Shown here: positions 20,191-28,483 of the stretch, one piece after another
Position numbering within the stretch: the first letter of the stretch is position 1
How the letters are laid out: each line of letters begins with the position of its first letter
Assembly (NCBI RefSeq): GCF_011766325.1
Contig: NZ_BLLG01000003.1
Location: 483,501-547,500, forward strand
Source: Streptomyces pacificus
GTDB taxonomy: Bacteria; Actinomycetota; Actinomycetes; Streptomycetales; Streptomycetaceae
DNA length: 64,000 nucleotides
Direction of reading: 5' to 3'
Notes under the pieces: model-generated
What the model was told of the DNA's origin: nothing
Databases searched by the model: none
What the model saw: the letters and a program-made list of their open reading frames with translations, nothing else
Translations under genes and position numbers: made by a program

Positions 20191-21987
20191 CTATCCTGCC
20201 GCTCCGCGTGCGGCCAGGGCCAGGGCGGAGCCCACCAGCCCCACATGGCTGAACGCCTGGGGGAAGTTGCCGAGCTGCCGCCGTGCCACCGGGTCGTACT
20301 CCTCAGCCAGCAGCCCCACGTCGCTGCGCAGCTCCAGCAGCCGCTCGAACAGCTCCTTGGCCTCCTCCACCCGGCCGGTCGCGCGGAGGGCGTCGACCAT
20401 CCAGAACGAGCAGACGAGGAACGTTCCTTCACGGCCGGGCAGTCCGTCCACGGACGGCCCCTTGGTGCTGTAGCGGTTGACCAGCCCGTCGCGGCTCAGC
20501 TCCGCCCGCACCGCGTCGACCGTGCCCACGACCCGGGGGTCGCCGGGCGGGAGGAAGCCCACCCGGGGAATGAGCAGCGCCGCGGCGTCCAGCTCGTCCG
20601 AACCGTAGTACTGGGTGAAGGTGTTGCGCTCCGCGTCGAAGCCCTTCTCGCACACCTCCCGGTGCACGGCGTCCCGCATCGCCCGCCACCGGGTCACGTC
20701 GCCCGGCAGGGACGGGTCGTCCTCCAGGGTCTGTACGGCCCGGTCGGCCGCGACCCAGGCCATCACCTTGGAGTGCACGAAGTGGCGCCGCGGCCCCCGC
20801 ACTTCCCACAGGCCCTCGTCGGGCTCCCGCCAGGTGGACTCCAGGAAGCCCAGCAGACTCAGCTGGAGGTTCCAGGCGTGCGGTGCGGACTCCAGACCGG
20901 CCTCCCGGCCCAGCCGCAGCGAGTCCATCACCCCGCCGTAGACATCGAGCTGGAGCTGGTCGACGGCGCCGTTCCCGATCCGCACCGGGGCGGAGTTCTC
21001 GTAGCCGCGCAGCCACGGCAGTTCCGCCTCGGGCAGCCTGCGCTCCCCGGCAACCCCGTACATGATCTGCAGGTCGGAGGGGTCGCCGGCCACCGCGCGC
21101 ACCAGCCAGTCACGCCAGGCGGCCGCCTCCTCGAGATAGCCGGTGGACAGGAGCGCGCCGAGGGCCAGTGTGGAGTCGCGCAGCCAGCAGTAGCGGTAGT
21201 CCCAGTTCCGTACGCCGCCCGGGTCCTCGGGGAGGGAGGTGGTGGGAGCGGCGACGATGCCGCCCGTCGGGGCGTACGTCAGTGCCTTCAGGGTGATCAG
21301 GGAGCGGACCACGTCGTCCCGGTACGGGCCCTCGTAGGTGCATCGCCCCGACCACTCCCGCCAGCCGTCCACGCTCGCCGCCAGCGCCTCGAAGGGGTCG
21401 ACGAGCCGGGGGGCCGGCTCATGGGAGGGGTGCCAGGTGAGGACGAACGCGACGGTCTGGCCCGCGTTGACGGTGAACGACGAGAGCGTGCTGAACTGCT
21501 GCCCCCAGGTCTTCACCGGCACGGAGTCCGGGTTCTCCAGCCGCAGCCACACCGAGTCGGGGCCGGCGACCGCGACCCGGTGGCCGTTCGTCCGCCGCAT
21601 CCACGGGACGACCGAGCCGTAGTCGAAGCGCAGCCGGAGGGAGGCCGCCATCTCGACGCTGCCGCTGAGGCCCTCCACGATCCTCACGACGTCGGGGGCC
21701 CGGTCGCGCTGCGGCATGAAGTCGGTCACCTTGACGGTGCCCGTGCGGGTCTCCCAGAACGACTCGAGGACGAGCGTGCCCGGGAGGTAGCGGCGGCGGG
21801 TGCAGTTACCCGCCCCCCTGGGCGCGAGCCGCCAGTGTCCGTTGTCCTCGTCGCCGAGCAGTGCCGCGAAGCAGGCGCCGGAGTCGAAGCGCGGCAGGCA
21901 CAGCCAGTCGACCGAGCCGTCCCTGCCCACCAGACCCGCGGTCTGCAGATCTCCGATCAGCGCGTAGTCCTCGATGCGTTGGGTCAC
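20191..21987 (-). CDS. Glycoside hydrolase family 15 protein (glucoamylase/trehalase-like)
   Basis: 598 residues. N-terminal trehalase-like domain (IEDYALIGDLQTAGLVGRDG, DWLCLPRFDSGACFAALLG), then the (alpha/alpha)6 barrel with NWDYRYCWLRDSTL and ENSAPVRIGNGA as GH15 landmarks, ending near CSFWMVDAL. Actinobacterial members include trehalases and glucan hydrolases; substrate not resolvable. No signal peptide, so cytoplasmic. Start GTG 21987; GGGAGGG lies 13 bases upstream, optimally placed for an ATG-TCG-TGA minimal ORF whose end overlaps this GTG. Confidence 0.92.
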   Translation of the reverse strand: MTQRIEDYALIGDLQTAGLVGRDGSVDWLCLPRFDSGACFAALLGDEDNGHWRLAPRGAGNCTRRRYLPGTLVLESFWETRTGTVKVTDFMPQRDRAPDVVRIVEGLSGSVEMAASLRLRFDYGSVVPWMRRTNGHRVAVAGPDSVWLRLENPDSVPVKTWGQQFSTLSSFTVNAGQTVAFVLTWHPSHEPAPRLVDPFEALAASVDGWREWSGRCTYEGPYRDDVVRSLITLKALTYAPTGGIVAAPTTSLPEDPGGVRNWDYRYCWLRDSTLALGALLSTGYLEEAAAWRDWLVRAVAGDPSDLQIMYGVAGERRLPEAELPWLRGYENSAPVRIGNGAVDQLQLDVYGGVMDSLRLGREAGLESAPHAWNLQLSLLGFLESTWREPDEGLWEVRGPRRHFVHSKVMAWVAADRAVQTLEDDPSLPGDVTRWRAMRDAVHREVCEKGFDAERNTFTQYYGSDELDAAALLIPRVGFLPPGDPRVVGTVDAVRAELSRDGLVNRYSTKGPSVDGLPGREGTFLVCSFWMVDALRATGRVEEAKELFERLLELRSDVGLLAEEYDPVARRQLGNFPQAFSHVGLVGSALALAARGAAG

Positions 21988-22314
21988 GACATGCCGTTTT
22001 CCCTCCCGGCAGGCACCCTATGCGGTCGGTTGGCAGACGCAGGCGACGTGCGTCGGGCGGTGGCGGCGCTCCGGGCGCGCCGTGAGAGCCGCGGCGGCCC
22101 CTTCGCCCTTGTCGCTTGCGCCCTGCCGGTGGTGCCCGCTCCTGCCGGGGGCTTGCGGTCCCTGCGGCGCCGTGGGCGCTTCCCGGCCTTCCGCCGCTCC
22201 TCGCCGCGGAGCCGCCGCTCCGTGGGCAGCCGCTGCCGTCGCGGAGTACCCGCTCCTGCCGGAACGTCCCCTTCCACCGAGGAGCAACCGCCCGTCCCCC
22301 GGGCGGTCGGCGGC
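21988..22314. other. Intergenic region between GH15 and SURF1 genes
   Basis: About 330 bases, GC-rich, with the GH15 5' leader at its left end. I see no gene, palindrome or recognised regulatory motif in it. Confidence 0.5.
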
Positions 22315-23127
22315 TCAGCCGGCCGGCGCACCGGCCGCGGCGGGTGTCCCGTCGGCGGCGGGAGTGGCGGGCGTGGCCGCCCGCTCGGCCCGGTCGCGCT
22401 TCTCGCGGCGCACCAGGACGACCCAGCCCACCGGAACACCGGCCGCGAACAGCCACCACTGCACCGCGTACGCCATATGCGCGCCGATGGTCTCATGGTC
22501 GGGTTCCGCGATCAGCTCGGGTGCGCCGCCGGCCGGCTCGGGGGCGCTCTGCTGGAGGTAGCCGCCCAGCACGGGCCGGCCCAGCCGGGCGGCCTGCTGC
22601 TCGCTGTCGATCAGCATGATCTGACGCGGCGGCAGCCCGCTGAGGTCCTTGATCCCGCTCGCTCTGGTCGTCTCGTCGGCCATGAGCCGGCCGGTGACGG
22701 TGACCTCGCCCCCGGGCGGCGGCGGTACGGCGGGGTAAGCGGACTGGTCGGCCGCTGCGGGCACCCAGCCGCGGTTGACCAGGACGGCGCGGCCGTCGGC
22801 GAGGACCAGCGGGGTGAGGACATGCACGCCCACCCGCTCGTCGTTGTCGGTACGGCGGCGCACGACGACCTCGTGGGCGGGGTCGTAGGTGCCCGTGGCC
22901 GTGACGTGCCGCCAGTAGTCGGCGCGGGGAACCGTGTGCCCCGGGGAGGTCAGCTCGGTGACGGGCACGGGCGGTGCGGCGAGGTTGTCCTCTATCAGTT
23001 CGTTCTGCGCGACGCGGCGCTCGTGCCGGTGCAGCTGCCAGAAGCCCAGCTCGGCCATCACGGGGATGAGGACGAGGCTGACGAGGGTGAGGATCACCCA
23101 CTGCCGGGACAACAGGAAGCGGTACAC
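22315..23127 (-). CDS. SURF1 family cytochrome oxidase assembly protein
   Basis: 270 residues from GTG 23127. Two transmembrane helices, one near the N-terminus (RQWVILTLVSLVLIPVMAEL) and one near the C-terminus (HMAYAVQWWLFAAGVPVGWVV), bracket an extracytoplasmic domain with GFWQLHRHERR and LVNRGWVPA, all SURF1 hallmarks. SURF1 assists heme a insertion into aa3 oxidase. A Thr/Pro/Ala tail follows the last helix. No upstream ribosome site is obvious. Confidence 0.92.
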   Translation of the reverse strand: MYRFLLSRQWVILTLVSLVLIPVMAELGFWQLHRHERRVAQNELIEDNLAAPPVPVTELTSPGHTVPRADYWRHVTATGTYDPAHEVVVRRRTDNDERVGVHVLTPLVLADGRAVLVNRGWVPAAADQSAYPAVPPPPGGEVTVTGRLMADETTRASGIKDLSGLPPRQIMLIDSEQQAARLGRPVLGGYLQQSAPEPAGGAPELIAEPDHETIGAHMAYAVQWWLFAAGVPVGWVVLVRREKRDRAERAATPATPAADGTPAAAGAPAG

Positions 23128-23317
23128 CCCACGACGGTACAACTCGGTCGGGGGCCGCCCGGCGGCAGGGTCCCGGCCGGGAGGCCGGAAGCGTGTCCGG
23201 GCGGGCCCCGGCCGGCGCGCGAACGGGCGACCCGGCGCCGGTCCCGGCGGAGCCGCCCGGCAGCCCCGCCGCTCCCCGCTCCCCAGTCCCCGGTCCCCGC
23301 TCCCCGCTCCCCGGTCC

Positions 23318-24292
23318 TCAGTCCCCGGCGGGTGCCACGTCCCTGAGCAACTGGGTGAACGCGGCCTCGTCGATGATCGGCGTCCCGTACGACCTGGCCC
23401 TGACCGTCTTCGAGGTGGGCGCGTCCGGATCGTTGGTGACAAGGAGGCTGGTCAGCCGGGAGACGCTGGTCGCGACATGGAGACCGGCCTCGACGGCGCG
23501 GTCTTCCAGCAGTTCCCGCTCGATCGAGGTGTCGCCCGAAATGGCTACCCGCATTCCCTGTTTGAGTGGTTTATCCGATTCATAGCGTCCCGGGTTCGGG
23601 TGCGGGCACGGGGGCCGCTTGCGCGACGGGCGCCAGCCGTGCGACCGGTACGGCGAAGCCGGTGCCTGCCGGCCGATCCGGGGGGCCGAGGGCGCCGACC
23701 ACTCGGTGAGCGGGCGGCACTCCAGCAGTGGCAGCCGCACTCCCCGTTCGGCCGCGGTGTGCAGGCTGGGCCGGAACACCTCGGCCAGCACCCTGGCGTC
23801 GTCCAGCGCGTTGTGCGCATGGCGCTGCACCACGCCGAAGTGCGCCGCGAGCGACTCCAGCTTGTGGTTGGGCAGGGGCAGTGACAACTCCTTGGACAGC
23901 GCGATGGTGCACAGCCGCTGGCGCACGGGCGCCGGGTGCTCGGCCCGTGCGTACTCCCTGGCGATCATGGACCAGTCGAAGACGGCGTTGTGCGCGACGA
24001 GCACCCGGCCGTCCAGCCGGTGCGCGAACTCACGGGCGATGTCGCCGAACAGCGGCGCGCCCTCCAGCGTGTCGCTGGTCAGTCCGTGGATCCACACCGG
24101 GCCGGGGTCCCGCTCGGGGTTGACCAGGGAGTACCAGTGGTCCTCGACGTTCCCCTGCGCGTCCAGGCGGTAGACGGCAGCCGAGACTATCCGGTCGTCA
24201 CGGGCGAGGCCGGTGGTCTCCACGTCGACGACCGCGTAACCCTGCGGGTACGCGGCCGGCCACACGGGCGTTGTCGTACGGTCGTCGAGCAT
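23318..24292 (-). CDS. DEDDh 3'-5' exonuclease with C-terminal BRCT domain
   Basis: 324 residues. The exonuclease domain (about 15-185) shows VVDVETTGL (ExoI, DxE), LVAHNAVFDWSMI (ExoII) and HNALDDARVLAEVF (ExoIII, HxxxxD), as in DNA polymerase III epsilon. After a basic linker, residues about 238-320 form a BRCT-like domain (LKQGMRVAISGDTSIERELL; GLHVATSVSRLTSLLVTND). A repair or proofreading role is inferred. TAAGCT lies eight bases before the ATG with no Shine-Dalgarno, suggesting a leaderless message. Confidence 0.92.
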   Translation of the reverse strand: MLDDRTTTPVWPAAYPQGYAVVDVETTGLARDDRIVSAAVYRLDAQGNVEDHWYSLVNPERDPGPVWIHGLTSDTLEGAPLFGDIAREFAHRLDGRVLVAHNAVFDWSMIAREYARAEHPAPVRQRLCTIALSKELSLPLPNHKLESLAAHFGVVQRHAHNALDDARVLAEVFRPSLHTAAERGVRLPLLECRPLTEWSAPSAPRIGRQAPASPYRSHGWRPSRKRPPCPHPNPGRYESDKPLKQGMRVAISGDTSIERELLEDRAVEAGLHVATSVSRLTSLLVTNDPDAPTSKTVRARSYGTPIIDEAAFTQLLRDVAPAGD

Positions 24293-24516
24293 GGTCACAG
24301 AGCTTACGGGCCGCCGCCGACACGGCTGCCGGGGACCCGGGCGCCACCGGGGGCGGGGCCTGGCGGCGGAGTGCGTGGCTGGGGCCTCGTCAGCCCGGAA
24401 CGAAGACACCGGGATTCACCCCGGCCGACCGGGCGCATCCTGCCTGAGGTGTCCGGGGTGCGTCCGGAACGCGTCCGGAGTCCCCTGGTGAGAGGGGAGC
24501 GGCCGCTCGCCCCGCG

Positions 24517-25137
24517 TCAGGCGTTCCCCTGCGCCAGCAGGGACTTCACCAGCGCCCGCATGGAGGCGGTGAACAACCGCTCGGGGTCGGCGGGGCGCGC
24601 CAGCGCACGGGCCAGGGCCGGGTCCTTCCGCGCGCTCGCGGTCTTCCTCGGCCGCTCCCGCGGCTCCGCCGGGGCGAGCTCGCGTGCGCACTCGACCAGG
24701 ACGAAGCCCACCACCTGGAACTGCACCGCGCGCACCGCCTCGGCAGCACGCGCTCCCCGCAGCCCGGCGGTGTGGGCCTCCCGGACCAGCGCGCGCTGCG
24801 CGGGCAGGAACACCCGCTCGGTGAGTCCGCGTTCATGGACCATGGCGATCAGGTGCGGCCGTGCGCGCAGCTCGCCGCGGAGCCGGCGCGCGACCGAGAC
24901 GATCCGGGTGGCCGGGGTGCGCCCGGCCGGCTGTATCGCCCCTATCTCCTCCACGGCCCGTTCCACGAGTGCGTCGAGCAGTGACTCGCGGTTGCCGACA
25001 TGCCAGTAGATGGAGGTCACGGCCGTACCGAGCCGGGCGGCGAGTCCCCGCATGGTGAGCGCGTCGGGGCCGTGCTGCCGCACGAGGTCGTCCGCGGCCT
25101 GAAGCACCTGCTCGCGGGTCAGCACAGTCCGGGACAT
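24517..25137 (-). CDS. TetR family transcriptional regulator
   Basis: 206 residues from ATG 25137 with GGGGG four bases upstream. N-terminal HTH (LTREQVLQAADDLVRQHG, MRGLAARLGTAVTSIYWHVGNRE) is typical TetR; the C-terminal ligand domain (RARPHLIAMVHERGLT) resembles the TetR_C group. It faces a VIT-family transporter gene with a perfect palindrome between them, so it probably represses itself and perhaps that gene. Ligand unknown. Confidence 0.92.
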   Translation of the reverse strand: MSRTVLTREQVLQAADDLVRQHGPDALTMRGLAARLGTAVTSIYWHVGNRESLLDALVERAVEEIGAIQPAGRTPATRIVSVARRLRGELRARPHLIAMVHERGLTERVFLPAQRALVREAHTAGLRGARAAEAVRAVQFQVVGFVLVECARELAPAEPRERPRKTASARKDPALARALARPADPERLFTASMRALVKSLLAQGNA

Positions 25138-25201
25138 GAAACCCCCATCTCCGATCAACTCCCCTGCTGAGAGCTGGTCTTGGACTTCCCTCGGTCAGCA
25201 G

Positions 25202-25216
25202 TGTAACTGCGTTACA
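25202..25216. promoter_or_regulatory. Palindromic operator TGTAAC-TGC-GTTACA for the TetR regulator
   Basis: Perfect six-base arms around three bases, midway between the divergent TetR and VIT genes. On the minus strand its end continues into TACACT, a good -10 for the TetR gene, so bound repressor would occlude that promoter. TGTAAC/GTTACA arms are frequent in TetR operators. Site seen; binding inferred. Confidence 0.78.
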
Positions 25217-25306
25217 GGAGATGCCGGACCGCCCACCCGGGCCGGCCTCCGCCCGGTGCCCGTGTGGCGGCTGTGCCGGAGGCTCCGCCAGTGGCACGCT
25301 CCCCGT

Positions 25307-26020
25307 GTGACGCAACCGACGCCCCACCACGAGCCGCACGGCGCATCCATGGGCAGCCGGCTCAACTGGCTCCGTGCCGCGGTCCTCGGGGCCAACGACG
25401 GCATCGTGTCGACCGCGGGCATCGTCGTGGGTGTGGCGGGTGCGACCAGCGACAGCGGAACGCTGCTCACGGCCGGCCTCGCCGGACTGCTGGCCGGATC
25501 GATGTCGATGGCCGCGGGCGAGTACGTCTCGGTCTCGACCCAGCGCGACTCGGAGAAGGCGGCGCTGGCGGTGGAGAAACGGGAGCTCAGGGACGAACCG
25601 GCGGCCGAACTCGAGGAACTGACCTCCCTGCTGGCCGCCGGCGGACTCTCCCGCGAGGTCGCCCGAGCGGCGGCGGAGCAGTTCACCGCACGCGACGCGC
25701 TCCGCGCCCACGCCCGGGTCGAACTCGGTATCGATCCCGATGAACTCGCCAACCCCTGGCACGCGGCCGGTGCCAGCTTCCTGGCCTTTACCGTGGGCGC
25801 GCTGCTGCCGCTGCTGGCCATCGTCCTGCCGCCGCCCACGGCCCGGCTGCCGGTGACCGTCGCGTCCGTGCTGGTCGCCCTCGCCTTCACCGGCTGGTGG
25901 AGCGCCCGCCTCGGCACGGCACCGGTCGGTCGGGCGATGGTGCGCAATGTGTGCGGGGGTGCGCTGGCGATGGGGGTGACGTACGGGGCCGGCTCGCTGC
26001 TGGGAGCAGCGGGTGTCTGA
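25307..26020 (+). CDS. VIT1/CCC1 family transporter
   Basis: 237 residues from GTG 25307. Motifs RAAVLGANDGIVSTAGIVVG and GLLAGSMSMAAGEYVSVSTQRDSE are the VIT signature (Fe/Mn transport); five membrane helices, three in the C-terminal part (FLAFTVGALLPLLAIVLPP onward), with a cytoplasmic helical metal-binding segment between (about 70-150). Export or sequestration of Fe2+/Mn2+ is inferred from the family. Divergent from the TetR gene. Confidence 0.93.
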   Translation: MTQPTPHHEPHGASMGSRLNWLRAAVLGANDGIVSTAGIVVGVAGATSDSGTLLTAGLAGLLAGSMSMAAGEYVSVSTQRDSEKAALAVEKRELRDEPAAELEELTSLLAAGGLSREVARAAAEQFTARDALRAHARVELGIDPDELANPWHAAGASFLAFTVGALLPLLAIVLPPPTARLPVTVASVLVALAFTGWWSARLGTAPVGRAMVRNVCGGALAMGVTYGAGSLLGAAGV

Positions 26021-26120
26021 CGCCCTGTCCGCACCGGAGGGGCGGCCCGGTGCGCCGACCGGCGCCGCCGGCCGCCGGCGGGTGACCGGCCGGCGCCCCG
26101 GGTGCTTGCGGGCGATCGCT

Positions 26121-26342
26121 GCGCCCCGCCCGCCGGGTCCTCGGCTGAGCGTCCTCAGCGCCCCGCCCGCCGGGTCCTCGGCTGAGCGTCCTCAGTGCCC
26201 CGCCCGCCGGGTCCTCGGCTGAGCGTCCTCAGTGCCCCGCCCGCCGGGTCCTCGGCTGAGCGTCCTCAGTGCCCCGCCCGCCGGGTCCTCGGCTGAGCGT
26301 CCTCAGTGCCCCGCCCGCCGGGCCCTCAGCTGAGCGTCCTCA
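26121..26342. repeat. Six-copy 37-bp tandem repeat array overlapping the OYE stop
   Basis: Copies start at 26121, 26158, 26195, 26232, 26269 and 26306, each with CCGCCCGCCGGG and a CTGAG-CGTC-CTCAG hairpin. Copies 1-5 differ by one base at most; copy 6, which contains the last codons and stop of the minus-strand oxidoreductase gene, differs at two positions from the rest. The array looks like tandem amplification of the gene's 3' end and trailer. Confidence 0.92.
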
Positions 26343-27495
26343 GCGCCGCCGCGTCCCACGGCTTCAGCTCGCCGGTGCGGCCCCCCAGGACCTTGGCGGC
26401 CCAGTCCGGGTCCTGGAGCAGGGCACGGCCGACGGCGACCAGGTCGAACTCGTCGCGTTCCAGGCGGTCGAGGAGGTTGTCGAGGCTGCCGAGTTCGGCG
26501 CCCTCGCCCATGAACGCGTGGATGAAGTCGCCGTCGAGGCCGACCGAACCGACGGTGATGGCGGGCCTGCCGGTGAGCTTCCTGGTCCAGCCGGCCAGGT
26601 TCAGGTCCGAGCCCGCGAACTCCGGGAGCCAGTAGCGGCGGGTGGAGGCGTGGAAGGCGTCGACGCCGGCCGCTGCGAGCGGGGCGAGGATCGCCTCCAG
26701 CTCCTGCGGGGTCTCGGCGAGTCGCGCGTCGTAGGCCTCCTGCTTCCACTGCGAGTAGCGGAAGATCACCGGGAAGTCCGGCGAGACGGCGGCACGGACC
26801 GCTGCGACGACCTCGGCGGCGAACCTCGCACGGGCCACGGGGTCGCCGCCGTATGCGTCGGTACGGCGGTTCGTCCGCGCCCACAGGAACTGGTCCAGCA
26901 GGTAGCCGTGGGCCCCGTGGAGTTCGACCCCGTCGAAGCCGATGCGCTCGGCCGCGGCGGCGGCCTCGGCGAAGGCGCCGATCACGTCGTCCAGGTCGCC
27001 GCCGGTCATCGCTTTGCCGGTGCCCTCGGTGCCGTCGACGCGGATCCCGGAGGGGCCGATGGCGGGGGCGTCGGCATAGGGCGCGTCACCCTGCTTGCGT
27101 ACCATGCCGATGTGCCACAGCTGCGGCACGATCGTGCCGCCCGCCTCGTGCACGGCCTCGGCGACCTTCGCCCATCCCGCGAGCTGCTCCTCGCCGTGGA
27201 AGCGCGGCACCCGATCGCTCTGCCCGGCCGACTCGTGGCCGACGTAGGTCCCCTCGGTGACGATCAGGCCCACGCCGGCCGCGGCGCGGCGGGCGTAGTA
27301 CGACCTCACGTCCTCGCCGGGAACGCCGCCGGGGGAGAACTGGCGCGTCATCGGCGCCATCACGATGCGGTTGGGGACGGTCAGGCCGTTCAGCGCGACG
27401 GGGCGGGACAGGATGCCGGCCGCACGGGATGCGGAGGGCGCGGAGGGCGCTGAAGACGCTGAAGACGCTGAAGACGCTGAGAGCGCTGTGGTCAC
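26326..27495 (-). CDS. Old yellow enzyme-type NADH:flavin oxidoreductase
   Basis: 389 residues from GTG 27495, with GAGGAG seven bases upstream. FMN-dependent TIM barrel: PNRIVMAPMTR, GVGLIVTEGTYVGHESAG, IVPQLWHIG, GFDGVELHGAHGYLLDQFLW (substrate His pair as HGAH), and VAVGRALLQDPDW. Reduces activated alkenes or electrophiles with NAD(P)H. A Ser/Ala tract (about 5-23), encoded by nine-base repeats GCTGAAGAC, precedes the fold and is probably dispensable. Divergent from a MarR gene with shared promoter palindrome. Its stop lies within the 37-bp array. Confidence 0.93.
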   Translation of the reverse strand: MTTALSASSASSASSAPSAPSASRAAGILSRPVALNGLTVPNRIVMAPMTRQFSPGGVPGEDVRSYYARRAAAGVGLIVTEGTYVGHESAGQSDRVPRFHGEEQLAGWAKVAEAVHEAGGTIVPQLWHIGMVRKQGDAPYADAPAIGPSGIRVDGTEGTGKAMTGGDLDDVIGAFAEAAAAAERIGFDGVELHGAHGYLLDQFLWARTNRRTDAYGGDPVARARFAAEVVAAVRAAVSPDFPVIFRYSQWKQEAYDARLAETPQELEAILAPLAAAGVDAFHASTRRYWLPEFAGSDLNLAGWTRKLTGRPAITVGSVGLDGDFIHAFMGEGAELGSLDNLLDRLERDEFDLVAVGRALLQDPDWAAKVLGGRTGELKPWDAAALRTLS

Positions 27496-27555
27496 GGGAA
27501 CACTCCTCGTAGTTGCTTGACAACCTTGATGCTTGAGTACTTCAGGTAATGGGAG

Positions 27556-27602
27556 ACGGTAGGGGTGAATATTTGAAATAGTCAAGCTTCTCCGGGTAGG
27601 CT
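27556..27602. promoter_or_regulatory. Divergent overlapping promoters with MarR-type palindrome
   Basis: TTGAAATAGTCAA (27573-27585) is a TTGA-N5-TCAA palindrome. Read rightward it supplies -35 TTGAAA (27573-27578), 18 bases before -10 TAGGCT (27597-27602), which is six bases before the MarR ATG. Read leftward it supplies -35 TTGACT (27585-27580), 18 bases before -10 TACCGT (27561-27556) for the oxidoreductase. One dimer would block both. Confidence 0.78.
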
Positions 27603-27608
27603 CTCCGC

Positions 27609-28043
27609 ATGGCAGAAGCCCCCCGCGTCGACACGGCCCAGCTGATGGAGCTGCTTTCGGTGTCACTCGGCGTCTTCTACGGCGACTTCACCGCCGCGGT
27701 GGCGAGTGAGAACCTCACGGCGAGCCAGGGCAAGGCGCTGACCGTGCTGCGCCAGGGGCCCGCCGCGATGCGCGCCCTGGCCGAGACCATGGCCTGCGAC
27801 GCCTCCAATGTGACCGGGATCGTCGACCGGCTGGAGAAGCGCGGCCTGGTGCGCCGCGAGGCCGGCACGGCCGACCGGCGCGTCAAGAACGTCGTCCTCA
27901 CGGCCGAGGGGGAGCGCGTGACCGACGCGATCCGCGCGAAGATGCGCACCACGCGGGACGGCCTGGACAGGCTCGGCGACGAGGACCGGGACCGTCTCCG
28001 CACCCTGCTGGAACGGGTCTTCGTCTCCCGGCCCGGCGCCTGA
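27609..28043 (+). CDS. MarR family transcriptional regulator
   Basis: 144 residues. Winged helix: LTASQGKALTVLRQGPAAMR, LAETMACDASNVTGIVDRLE (recognition helix), KRGLVRREAGTADRRVKNVVLT (wing with the DxRxxxV-type turn). Divergent from the flavin oxidoreductase; likely senses an electrophile or phenolic compound and controls both genes. The -10 is six bases from the ATG with no Shine-Dalgarno sequence, so the transcript is probably leaderless. Confidence 0.93.
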   Translation: MAEAPRVDTAQLMELLSVSLGVFYGDFTAAVASENLTASQGKALTVLRQGPAAMRALAETMACDASNVTGIVDRLEKRGLVRREAGTADRRVKNVVLTAEGERVTDAIRAKMRTTRDGLDRLGDEDRDRLRTLLERVFVSRPGA

Positions 28044-28176
28044 CGGGGGAGGGGCGGCCGTCATGGCCGCCGGGGCACCGCGGCAGGAGACCGGGCATCC
28101 GAGGAGGCCGTCGGCGGTCCGGCCGGCGGTCCGGCCGCGTATACGCCCTCGCGCGCCGGTACGCGCACCCCGGCGG

Positions 28177-28483
28177 GGCATACCCGGCCGGGGGCAGCGC
28201 GTAGCGGAGCCGGCCGAGTGCCCCGTCCCGCTCCGCCAGCCACCGGCCCGGCTCGTACCGCGCCGGTACGCGCCCCGGCGCCTCTGGCTTCCCCGGCGCC
28301 TCTGGCATCCCCGGTATCCCCGGTGTCGTCAGTCCGCCCGCCAGACGGGGGCGTCCGTGCCCCACACCCCCGGTGTCCGCACCCAGTCCACCGGGCTCCC
28401 GGCATACCCGGCCGGGGGCAGCGCGTAGCGGAGCCGGCCGAGTGCCCCGTCCCGCTCCGCCAGCCACCGGCCCGGCTCGTACC
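28177..28483. repeat. 83-bp perfect direct repeat, one copy inside the CoA transferase 3' end
   Basis: 28177-28259 and 28401-28483 are identical over 83 bases, offset 224. The right copy encodes the C-terminal part of the CoA transferase (around GRWLAERDGALGRLRYALPP); the left copy lies past its stop codon (28329). Perfect identity indicates a recent duplication. The sequence between has short CCCCGG-rich repeats. No separate gene is supported in 28044-28328. Confidence 0.9.

Noticed and set aside
26021..26345. CRISPR-like array because of regular 37-base repeats
   Set aside because: The repeats are directly contiguous with no unique spacers and no cas genes are present; it is a tandem repeat.
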